From JAEMQF01 sp963850525 (lineage in GTDB: Bacteria > Pseudomonadota > Gammaproteobacteria > Burkholderiales > Burkholderiaceae_C), in contig CAWKLQ010000008.1 in the NCBI GenBank assembly GCA_963850525.1, positions 1,612,001 through 1,676,000 of the forward strand: a DNA stretch of 64,000 nt. The letters run 5' to 3'. Positions 44,201 through 56,200 of the stretch are shown here, piece by piece. The first letter of the stretch is position 1. Each line of letters begins with the position of its first letter. The notes beneath the pieces are model-generated. The model ran no database searches. It worked only from the letters and a program-made list of their open reading frames with translations, and was not told the origin of the DNA. Both the position numbers and the translations under genes were made by a program.

Positions 44201-47200
44201 CTGGGTGATGAAGCCGAAGAACAGATCGATCGGGTTGAAGTCAGGCTGGCCGATGTTCGCCACACGCGTCGCGCTGTTCAGCACGCCTGGCGTCGCGGCC
44301 CAGAGTTCGCGGCCGACGAAGCCCGTGCCGGTGCCAAACGCGTAACTGCCGGGCAGGTGATCTTGCGCTGCGAAATAGATCCTGCCGTTGAAGTATTCGA
44401 GGCTGCTCGGAATGCCCGACGAATCCAGCGGCGCGATGCTGGACAGGCGCGTGAACACCGCGCTTGCCGGATCGAAGCTGTAGACCTGCCGGTCGTTGGC
44501 AAAGCCGTTGGGCAGCGCGACAAATCCGAGTTTGCCGCCCGCTTCGATCAACTGCTGCGCGCCGGTGAAGGTCTGGCCTTCCAGCCGCTGCGGCGCGGCG
44601 CCGTCGACAATGCGCCAGATGCCGCTCCCGGCGCCGTTGGTCGCGACAAAATACAGCGCGTCGCCGACGATCACCAGGTTGTTCGGGCTGCTGCTCGACG
44701 CGCCGGCAAAGATGTCGAGCGTGGTGAGCACGCCATTGTTCAACATCCACAACTCGTTGCCGGCGCTGGACTCCGTCGCGAAGAAGAGCCGGTCGCCGGC
44801 GCGCGCGGAGGCCACCGCATCGCCGAAGCCCAGTGCGCCGGCGCCTTCGAGGCTGATGCCGAGGATCGCAGGATCGCGCGACTCGATCGCCAGGCCGATG
44901 CCGCCGATGCCCGTGATGAATCGCGCGCTGACGCTCAGCGCATTGGCGCCAAAGTCCGCCGCCAGCACGCTGTTGATCGCCGCTTCCAACTGGCTCGCGA
45001 GCGCGCCCTGCGGATTGGGCAGCGCGGCGTTGCCGGCGTTGGACGCGCCGCTGAGCGTGATCGCGTAATCGAGCAGCGTGCCGTCGCCGCGGCGCACGTG
45101 CAGCGTGAAGTTCAGGTCCGCGGGCAACTGGCCTGTGGTCGAAGCCGCGGCCGGGGCCACCAAGGCGACGACGCGGACCGACTCCTGGTCGGCGCCGAAG
45201 CCAAAGGCCTCGCCGTTGCGCAGCGTGACCTTGACGACGCTCGGGTCGGTTACCGACAGCGTGAGCCGATTCCCGACGGCGCTCACGTCGAACGCACCGG
45301 CGGCCAAGCCGATGCTCGTCAACGAACCGAACAGCGCCTCGAGTTGCGCGGCCAGCGCCGCGCCGTCGGCGTTGCCCGCGGTGGTGGCCGCGGCGAGCGA
45401 GAACTCGACGACGCTCTGCCTGCCGCCGATGGTTTCGATCACGAGCGAAAAATCTTGATCCTGGCTCAACACCGGCGTCGCGTCGGCGGCCGCGGCCAGC
45501 GTCACGGAAGGCGGCGACAGCTGGTTCACGTCGAAGCCCAGCGCTTCGCCGCCGCGCACCGACACGCGAGCGATATCCTCTTGATTCGCGACGAGTTGGA
45601 ACCTGTCGCCGATCCGTTGCACGCTGAGCTGACCCACCAGGCCGGCGTCCGCCAAAGCCGTGCCGAGCGCGCCGACGAGGTCGTCAAACAAGCCACCGGC
45701 ACCAAAACGCGGATCGGCGAGCGCGGCGTTGCCGAGGGTCGCGTCTCGCGCCAACGTGAGCGTGAGGGTCCGTACTGCGCCGCTGTTGCGCAGCAGCTCG
45801 ATGCTGAACGGGTAGTTGACGTCAGCGACACCGTCGCTCGGCGCGAGCACGCCGGCGAGCAACTCGGCGTGACCGGTCTGCGCGACAAACTGGGTCGGCT
45901 GGCCGGGCAGCGGAGCGTCCTGCACTTTTTGGGTGACGCTGCCGTCGGTGCGCCAGAGTTGTCCGGCGTTGGCGGTGAAGTAGAGGACCCCGCCGACGTC
46001 GATCAGGTTGCTCGGCAGCGAGTCGCCCGGGCCCGCCTTGAGGTCAGCGACGAGGCGGGTTCCGGCCTCGGTGCCGTCGCTCACCCACAGTTCGTTGCCT
46101 GTGCCTTGCGCGGTCGCCGCGAAGAACAGCTTGCCGCCCGAGCTGGCGATCGCCGTCACGCCGGTGGGCGCGGCGATCGGCTGGGCGGCGCTCGGCGCAT
46201 GCAGGATCAGATTCGCCGTGCCCACCGCCTCGGGGTCACCCGCCCAACCGAGGAACTGGCCGAGGTCGAACTCGAGCACGACACCGGAGCTGACCTCGGC
46301 GCTGATCGAGTAGCTGCGCACCGGGCTGGCGAGCGGCGCCAACGCGCGCCCGACCTGCACGTTGCCGGCGGCGCCCTGGGAAGGGCCGAGCAGGCGCGCC
46401 GTGTCGCCGTTCGTGTCGTAGGAAATGGCGCCGGCGTTGTCGCCGCGACTCACCGAGCCGTCGTACCAGCCGAGGAAGTAGCCAGGGCCGACGGCGTCGC
46501 TGCCCGAGACCAGGCCGAAGTCCAGCATCGGTGGCGTGTTCGTGGGCGTGATCAGGCGCGCCGTGCCGATGCCGCTGATCTGGTACCTGCCGTCGCTCGT
46601 GGCTTTGAAGATCAGCGGCGTCACGTAGCGCTCGGTCGCGCCGCTGAAGGCACCGCTGAATACCGTCCAGCCGGTCATGCGCCCCGAGTCCGTGAATGCA
46701 TCGCCGACGTACAGGCCGCCCACCACGGCGTCGACGAACGGCCGCAATTCCAGCGAGTTGCCGGCGGCCAGCGGCGGGCGCACGTCGAGCGTGCCGAGGT
46801 TCGGATCGATGGGCGCGACGAAGCCGCCTTGCGCGCCCGGAACGATGCGAATCGCGTTGCCTGGCATGCCGTCGCCCAGCGTCGTGAAGCGGTACCAGGC
46901 GTCGGCGCCGTCGTTCAAGCTGAACAGCGGGTCAGTCTCGCCCGGCGCGTCCTGGAACAACGTGGGCCTGCCGGTGCCTTCATCGACCAGGAAAAAGCCG
47001 CTGCCGGTGAAGCTGCGCGTTCCGAGTTCGGTCGCGCTGGGCGGCAGCACGGCGCGCGACGACGAACCGTAAATGACGAACGACTTGCCCGCTTCGGGGA
47101 TGACTTCGCTCGTCACGACATCGGCACCCGCCGCACCGACCACGAGGTCGGCCAGGCCGTCGCGGTCGAGGTCGATTCCCGGCGTTGCCGCGAGGCTGCC

Positions 47201-50200
47201 GAAGCGGTCGAACTCGAATTGCCCGGCCACCTGCACGTCGGCCAAGGTCAGCGCGCGGATGCGTGAGCCGTGGCTGATATCGAAGAAGACGGACAGGCTG
47301 CCGCTGTGGTCCAGATCCAGGATCTGCCCGCTGCCCAAGGCGCTGAGCACGCGCGTCGGCTCGCCCACCGCGAGGTCCATGCGGTCGTCGCCGTCGAAGT
47401 CACCCGCTGTCGCGTAGAGCGCTCCGTTGTAGCGCGCGTCCAGGACCAGCTCGCCGCGCGGCGCGCGCGTCACGATCAGATCGGCGTCGTCGGGCGCGAG
47501 CTGCGCGCCACCGAAGTCGGCCTGGCCGTAATAGATGAACAGGCCGCCTTCGCGAACCGTATCGGCGGCGTGCGCGCGCAGACCTTCGCTGCTGCTGCCG
47601 ACCGCGAAGTCGTCGAAGCCGTCGCGGTTCAGGTCACCCAGCGCCGCCAGGCTCGCGCCGAGCGAGAAGTCCTGGACGATCAGCTCGCTCTCTGTTCCGA
47701 GCAGGATGATGGTGTCGATCGCCGGCTGGCCGCTCACCTGGGCCCGGCCCGTGAGCAGGTAGGCGCGGCCGAGGTTGGGCGTGCTCGACGCTTCGGTGTC
47801 GCTGCCGGGGAAGACCGCGTAACCCGAGTCGCTCAGCAGCAGGTCATCAAGACCGTCGCCGGTGACGTCTCCGGCGACGACGGCGCGCACCTGGCGCTGC
47901 GCCACGGCCTGCAACGCCTCGGCCTGTTGCGCCTCGGACCCACCCGCCAGCGCATCGACCGCCTGCGCAACCCGATCCGAGTTGTCGAGCACGAGGTAGG
48001 CGAGCACGCCGCCTTCGTCGATCGCGGGCGTGAGCGGGTTGTCCACGAAGATGCTGAGCGGCAGTTCGTCGTTGCCGCTCCAAAGCGATCGACCGGAAAA
48101 GACGAAGCCCTGGATCACGCCGCCCACCGGCACATCGGAGCGCACGAGGGCGATATCGGCCTTGCCGTCGTCGTTCCAGTTGAGCACGGCAAGCGACGCG
48201 CTGGCATCGCCGAAACCGCTGCCGAACACGCCGACGCTGCCGCTGCGAACCTTGACTCGCTCCTGGTTCGCAATCTGCAGCGTCTGCTCGATCCACGCGT
48301 TATCGATCAAGCGCGGCAGGTCCACACCGTTCGCCTTGCCGCCGGCGATGATCACGAGCTCGAAGCTGCCCGGCGTCGTGGGCCGCAGGAACACCAGGTC
48401 CGACAGGCCGTCGCCGGTGACGTCGCCCATGCGGCTCGCGGGCCGCCCGACTTCGGCGGCGATGATGACATCGGCAGCGTCGGCCAGGCTCGCCATCGCG
48501 TCGAGTTCGACCGGCCCGAGCAGCAGGTAACTGGCGGTGTCACCATGCAACAGCAGTTCACCGCTGCCGTCGCCGTTCAGATCGCCCAGGCTGATCGCCT
48601 GCGACAGGTGTTCGTTCGAAGCCGCGCCCTCCAGACCAAACGATTCCTGCAGCCGCGGCGCGGCATCGTTGGCCAGATCGATGCCGGTAGGCGGCGCTGC
48701 CACGAATGCCGGCGCACTCGGGCTGGCAAGCGGGAACACGAAAAATTCCGGGTCCAGCGCCAGGCTGGAAGTCGGCACTGGCGCGCCCTGCGCGAGCCCG
48801 AGTTGCTCGCCGTCGTAGAGTCGCAGCGCGTCGCCGGCCGGGCCGCTCACCGCGAGCAGCGTGCGCGTGACGCCGTCGCTGCCCAGGTGTTCGACCGCAG
48901 GCCCGAAGAAGATCGAGTCGGGCAGCGTCGTGCCCGGGTCGGCGAAGCTGGCACGCCCAGGCTCGATCACCAGATCGGGCGCAGCAAAAGCGGCCGCGAG
49001 AGTCGCGCGCGGCCCGCCGAGGTAGACGTTGAGCAGCTGGTGCTCGAGCGTGCCGCCCTCGTTCAAGCGATCCGTGCTCACGAGCAGGGCGGCGCCCAGG
49101 TCGTCGAAGCGGTTCCTGCTGCCGATCGCCCGATTCCCCTGCGTCTCAGCGCGCGCCACGGTCACGCCGACCGCGCTGGCAGCGTTGATGCTGATCTCGA
49201 AGCGCAGATCGCCGCTGCTGGTGCCAAGCAAGCGGCCGTCTTCCGGCGCGTCGGCGCTGGCGCGCAACGTCAACGCGCCAGCCGCGTCGCGCTCGGCCGC
49301 CTGCGTGGCGGCGAAGTGCAAGTCGCTCACAGTGGCGTTGCTGGCCAGCGCTGTGAGCGTGAAGCCGGTGATGGCCGCATCGATCGCGACCAAGACGATG
49401 CGCCGGCCGTCGGCCTGGGCGCTGATCTTCGTGCCCAGGCCAGCGCTCTTCAGCGCGGCGTTGATGTCGGTGATGAGTTCATCCTGCGCGTCGAGCTTGG
49501 CGAAGTCGCCGATTCCGCGCCACGCGCCTTCGGGCAGGGCGAGCGCACTCGGCAGCAGCGCGCCCCCGGCGTCCGGATCAGTCAGCAAATTCGTCAGCGA
49601 CTCGACCTCCGGCAGCACGCCGCCGAAAATCAGCGTGTTGGCGCTCGCGCCCGTGATCAACAAGTCGCGCGCGCTGTCGCCATCGACGTCGCCCGCGCTG
49701 GCCACCACGGCGTGCGTGGGCAGACCCGTGATCGTGCTCAACACCAGCATGCTCGTCGGCAGGCCGCCGCCGGCGTAGATCCGCAGCGTTCCGGCGGACA
49801 GCACGGCGACGTCGTCGCGGCCATCGAGATCGATGTCGCCCAGCGCTGCCATCGAACCGTTGACCCAGCCGGCACCCGTGAACGGCGCCGGCAACAAAGC
49901 CGCGCTGAGGCGGTTCGCGAGCGGGTCGCCATCGGCGGCCCACTCCTCGCTCGAGCGGCCGTGGACGAGGCGCACGCCGGTGGCGTCGGCGATCATGAAG
50001 TCGTCGGTGCCTGGCGCGGTGGCGTCGTTCAGCGTCGCATCGGTGCGCAGCAAGTGGTCTGCGGGCACCAGTGCCAGGTTGCTGCCGCCGGCCGGATCCC
50101 AGGCGAGCGCGGCGCTGGCGCCGCCCGTGCCCTGGACGTACTCGAAGCGGATGTCGTGCAGGCCTCGCTCGAGGTTGAATGTGATCTGTTCGACCGAGGC

Positions 50201-53200
50201 GGCGCGCAGCCCGGTGTGGTCGATGCGCAGCACGCCGTCGATGTAGAGGCGGCTGCGGTCGTCGCTGAACGCCGCAAACGTGACCGGGCCGGACTCGTCG
50301 ATCAGGATCTTGCCGCTCCACGCGGCGGCGAACATCTGGTCGAGCGCGGGGAAGCCGGCGAAATCGGCGTCGACGGAAAAGTGTGCGATCTGCCGGTCGA
50401 TGAAGGTGATCGTCTTGGTGATCGAAACCTGGCTCGCGCCGAAGCCCAACGCGGCAGCGCCGTTCAGCGTGATTGCAGTGACGGTCGCGTCGTTCACCGT
50501 GATCTCGATCTTGCCCGCCTTGGCCACGGCGCTGACCGCGTCGGGGATGAAGCCTTGCGCTTCGAGCGCGGAGTTCATGATGGCGGCCAGGTCGGCGGCG
50601 AGGTCGGCGGGCGCGGCGTTGCTCGAGGTCGACGCGGCTGTCAGCGTGAAGCTTACGTTCACGCTGCTGCTTGCGCCCGTCGCGACCGTCAAGCTGAGCG
50701 GCAGATTCGCCGGAATGCGGCCGTTCGCCGGGGCGGTACTCAACGCCGTGAGCGTCACCACTTCGGGCCGCGGGTCGGTTTGCGTCAGCGTTGCGAAATC
50801 CGGGAATGCGGGCAATTGCTGCACGCGCGCAGGCGTCTGCCCGGCGACGCCCGCGCCGAGCACGCCGTGATTGGCGTTGAGTGAGGCGTCGAATGCCTGG
50901 TCGCCGCTGACTTCGTCGAAATTCCAATGCGCCGCCAATGCGGCGTCGCTGTCATTCAACCCGGCGGCGAAGTCGGTGTTGATCTGCGCGTTGCTGCGCG
51001 CCGTGTTCCAAATCGCGACGTCGTCGATCACGCCGACGAACGGGGTCAGGCCGCCGAACGTCTCAAGGCTGTCGCCGATGAGCAATGGGCCGTCGTGCGT
51101 GACGAGGTTCGTGGTGCGCAGGGTTGCGGCGGCGACCGACGCGCCATTGATCCTGATCTGGGCCGCGCCGGAATCTCGATTCACCACCGCCGCGAGTTCG
51201 ATCCACTCTCCGGCGACGATCGAACCCGCCGCTGTTTGCAGAGACTCGACGCCGCTCGCGTCGGCGACGTTGAGCTGGATGCTGCCGTTCTGGTTGATCC
51301 AAATGACGTAGCTGCGCCCGCCAAAGCTGCCATCGCCCTTCTGGATCAGCGGCATCCAGGTGTCGGCGAACGCGTCAATCTTGAAGCGCGCTTCGAGCGT
51401 CAGGTTGCGCTCGATCTTCAGACTGTCGCTCGACGTCACCTGGACCCGGTCATTGCCATCAAAGCTGAGCGCGTCGGGCTGGGCATTGCCCAGTGGCCCG
51501 AGCTGGTAGAACTGGCCGACCAGCCCCGAGCCGATCATCGGCGTCACATCGCCCGCCGCCGAAGCCGACACGGCGCCGTTGAAGCCACTCAACACCGCAT
51601 CGTTGCGGCTCACCACGTCGATCACGCCGCGCGCGTCGCGGAACAGCGCGCTCGCCGGCACCACTTCCTTGGCCGTCAGACCCGGCGGATCCCAGCGCAG
51701 GATCACGCCGGCGCCGCCGGTGTTCTCGAAATACTCGACGCGTATGTCGTGCATTCCCACGTCGAGCGTGAGCGGCGCCGAGGCCGCCTCGAGCATGGGG
51801 TGCACGCCGCCATTGTTGATGACGAGCTGGTTGTCGATGAACAGGCGGCTGCCGTCGTCGCTTTCGAGGAAGAAGCGGTAGGCGCCGGCGGTGGTGATGT
51901 TGATCTGGCCGCTCCAGCGCGCGGCAAACACGTCGACGTCGGCGACGCCGGGGAAGCTGCCGTTCGTTGACGGAATGTTGATCTGCGATTCGGTGCGCAC
52001 CAGGTCGGGCGTGAGCGCGTCGAAGTCGGCAGGGAAAGTGGCGATCCGGCTCAAGCCGTTGAAGTAGAAATACTCGGCCACCAGGCCCGGGTCGCGCTGC
52101 GTCGTGCCGCTCCAGTCGGCGCGGCCGAACAGCAGGTAGACGGTGCTCGCGTCGCCCTTGGTCACCGACACGGCGATGTCGTCGAAGCCATCGCGATTCA
52201 CGTCGCCCACGCCCGAGATCAAGGAATGGTCGTTCGCCGATCCGAGCAACAGCGGCGCCGGCAGCCCGAGGGTCACGGGCAGCGCGGTGCTGTCGATGTC
52301 CAGGCCGCTGGCGCTGCCGAAGGCGATTCGCGCGAAGTTGTTGGTGCCACCCTCGCCGTCGGGAACCAGGTCACGCACCGAGACGATGGCGTCGGCGTAA
52401 CCGTCGTGGTTGATGTCGCCGAGCTCGATCAGCACCGGCTGCCCGGACAGATCGACCGCGGAGAAAGTCTGCAGCGCGTCGGCACCCGACACAAGCACGC
52501 TCTGGCCGAGCGGTTGGGCGAAGCGGATTTGATAGCGGCCGGTGTCGAACGGCGTGATCAATGCGCGGCCTGGTACGTGAGCTTGGCTCACGCTCGTGAT
52601 CGCGCCGTCGGGCAGGCCACCATTCGAATTGATGTTCAACAGCGCCTGCAGATTGGCGATGCCGTCGTTGCTGCGGTCTGCACTGTTGTTGTACGCCGCG
52701 CCTTCCGACTCCTCGAACCTCCAGTACCCCACCAAGCCAGGCTCGTCGCCTTGCAGAATGCGTTCGCGCGCGGACTGTATTTCCGCCTCGGAGCGCACCA
52801 CGTTCCAGAGCCGCAACTCGTCGATCACGCCCTTGAATGGCGTGTAGTCGGCGGCGGGCTCGAAGGTCGCGCCGATCAGCAGCGGGTCGTCGGCATTGAG
52901 CGCAGCGTCGAGCGTGCCCACCTGACCCGTGCCGACCAATACGCCGTCGAGGTAGGCGAGCATGGTGCCGTGATCGCGGTCCATCACGCCGGCGAAGTGA
53001 TGCCACTGACCCGCGCCCACCGAGCCGGCCGGGGTGTTGACGATGCCGTCTTGGGAAAACCCGTTGGCCGACGTGAAATGCAGCAGGCCCGAGCTGTGCA
53101 ACCACAGCGAATAACTGCGCTCGGCGATCGACGGCACGGTATTGGCGTCGCCTTTGTAGACGATCGGCATCCAGCCCTTGCCGGGGGCGAAATCGAGGCT

Positions 53201-56200
53201 GCCATCGAGCTTGGCGTCGACCTTGAACCAGGTCTCGAGCGTGAGCTCGCGCCGGAGGTCGAGGCTCGGGTTCGCCGCCACCGTCAAGCGGTCATCGACG
53301 CCGTCGAGCTGCACGGCGCGGCCGGCGGTGTCGGCCGAGGGCTGCAGTTCATCGGTGACGTGCAGCAGATAAAAATCGGGTGCGCCCGAGGCGCGCTCGC
53401 GCGGCACGAGAGCGATCGGCTCGTCCGGATCGCCGGTGTTGAGCGCAGCGAACAGGAAGGCGCGCAGCATGTGCCCGGTGGGCACCGCGCCGCTGGCGGT
53501 CTGAACGACTTCGGGCACTTCGATCATGTCGCCGGTGAGTGGCGCGGCGCCCGCGTTGCCGAAGCGCAGCGCGGCTTGCGGCGCCGAGATGATGTACCAG
53601 TCGCCGTCGTCGTCGAGATCAAAGTTCAGATCCTTGATCAACGAGCCCGCGCTCACCGTCGGCAGCGCCGCGGCCAGGCGCACCAAGTCGTTGCGGTCGA
53701 GCACACCGCCGATGCTGTTGAACTCGTAAGCGTCGGGAACCAGCGAGGTGTTGCCGGAAATGAAATCGCGCCCCGACCCGCCGTCGATTTGGTCGTTGCC
53801 GCCGCCACCGAAAATCACGTCGGCACCGGCGTCGCCGAAGATCGTGTCGCCCAGCGCACCGCCGAAGAGTCGGTCGTTGCCCGCGCCACCGTGAATTTCG
53901 AGCGCGCCGATGAGTGCGCGCTGCTCGAAGTCACCCGGGTCGATGCCCCATTCGCTCGGCACGTTCGGGTACATGAATTCGGTGTCGCCGTGCACCACGT
54001 CGTCGCCGGCGCGCGTATCGATCACCGTTTTCTCGACGCTGATCGTCTGGTAGAAGGCGTAACTCTGGCGGTAGATCGGCGCGCTGGTGCCGAGCGCGTC
54101 GAAGCCGAGCACCTGGTGCATCGGGTCTGCCTCGTCGGTGCGCAGCTCCAGGCCGGTGCCCCGGGCGCGCAGGCGCAGCACGTTGCCCGGGAATTCGACG
54201 CTGACCACCGGCACGCCGTCGGCGTCCAGGCCAAACACAGCGTTCAAGGCGAGCTGCAGGTCTTGTGCAACGCCGGTGAGTGAGTCGGCTTCGATGTGCG
54301 CCTGCACGCTGACGAAGCCGCGGTCCGGATGCGCCGGGTCGGGAACGCGCAGGCGGAACTCGACGTCACCGTTGAAGCCCACCAGCGGGCCGAGCCTGGC
54401 TGCGTTGACCACTTCTTGTTCGACCGCAAACGTCTGGTTCGCGATATCCCACGTCAACGCGGTGAATTCGTAGCGCTGCAAGAAGCGGTTCCAGCGGATC
54501 GCGACGTCGTCGTTCACGGGCTGACTCAAGCGATCCAGGTCGCCGCCGAGGAACAACACCTGGTCGCTGCCCGGGCCGCCGTCGAAACGATCGGTGAGCG
54601 TGGGGATGAAGGTCTGCGTCGTTCCCTTGATGAACGGTAGTTGATCGGGCAGCAGCTGGAACGCGTCGTCGCCCGCGCCGCCGAACAGCAAGTCTTCGGC
54701 CATGCGGTCGGCGCCGCCCGTCAACACGTCGTTGCCGGTGCCGCCGAAGATCCAGTCTTCACCCGGGCCGCCCTGCAGCACGTCATGGCCCGCGCCGCCG
54801 AGGATGACGTCGCGGCGCGTGACGTCGGCCTTCGCCGCGAGGTTGATCGTTTGCTCGGCCGGGTCGATGTCGTCGGCGAGGTCGAAGGCCAGGTCGTATT
54901 GGGTCGGCACCCGGTTCGGCGAGGTCACGCGCAGCAGGTACTGGGCACCCGCGTCGAGCGCGGAGATGTCGAGGAAGCTCGTCTGGCGGCCTGACAAATC
55001 GAGCTGCGAATCGGCCTGCTGGCGAATCGTGCGGATCTCTTGGCGCAGCAGCCCGTCAGCGGTGGGCGCTTCCACGATGCTGCGCTCGGTGGCGCGGTCT
55101 CCCGCCGAGAGCTCGTAGTCGAGCGTGGACGCTGCGCCGAAAATCTTCAGGAAGTAGCTTCCGGCGACCCGGCCGTTGAGCTGCAGCTCGCCCGGGGTGC
55201 CCGCCGCCGCGCCAACCGCGGCGCCGAGCGCGACACCGGCGGCGTCGGTCAGCTGAATCTGCAGCGCGCCCGACGCGCTGAGGCGGATCACGTCGCTCGC
55301 GATGGCGTCGCGCTGCAACTCGAATCGATACCACTCCTCGGCAGAAGCGCCGTTGATCGTCGTTCCCAGCACCTGCGGGAACAGGCTGTAGGTGCCCAGG
55401 TCGAGTGCGGTGTTTTTGGTGGCGTTCGCGGCCGGGTCGAGCGTATGCACCGTCGTGCTGAGCAGCGGCACCTGAAACACCAGGTCGTAGCGCGCCAGCG
55501 AGCCCGGGCTGGTGCTGACCTTGACGTAAAAAGTTCCTGCGGCCAGGCCCTCCAGGCTCAGCGATTGCACCAGCGGCGCCGGGTCGCTGACACGCCCCAA
55601 CACCTCGTTGCCGGCGGCGTCGAGCAGGCGGATTTGCAGTTGGTCGCCGACCAAGTTCTTCAGCAAGTTGATGCGGTCACCGGCAACACCCTGGCGGTCC
55701 AGCGTGATGCGGAACATGTCGACATCGGCATCGCTGTGAATCGTCAGGCCAGTGACGCGCCCCAGCCCCTGCACTGCCGGTAACAGGAACGCGGTTGCTA
55801 TCGTGTCGTGGCTGCTGCCGAGGTCGCTGCGGTCGCGCCCGAGTTGCAGCGCGCCAGCGGCGGTCGCCGCCGACTCGGCGCGATCGAGGAACAACTCGTA
55901 CGGCGTGGTGGCCTGCGCGCCGCCGACCTTGATCAAATAGCGCCCCGCCGCGAGCCCCGCCAGCGACAGCCGCGCCGGGTCGTCGGCGTCGCCGAACGTG
56001 CTCGCGAGCGGCGCGCCGTCGACGCCAACGAGCACGAGTTGCAAGCCAAGCAGCGCCCAGTCGTCGGGTGCGCCCTGCTCGGGGTGCGCCGCCGACGTCA
56101 CCGGCGCAGTGCTGGCGCGGCTCGGCGAGAACCAGCTCGCCGCTGGCTTGAGCAGAATCGAATCGCCGGCCACACCCGTGGCGCCGAGGTCGAACCCGAA

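Noticed and set aside
38954..50884. Very long plus-strand open frames (up to 1616 codons) antisense to the giant gene
   Set aside because: Their translations are Arg/Ala/Val-rich with no domain or motif, while the minus strand carries continuous recognisable repeats. High GC with G/C-ending codons leaves the opposite frame open.
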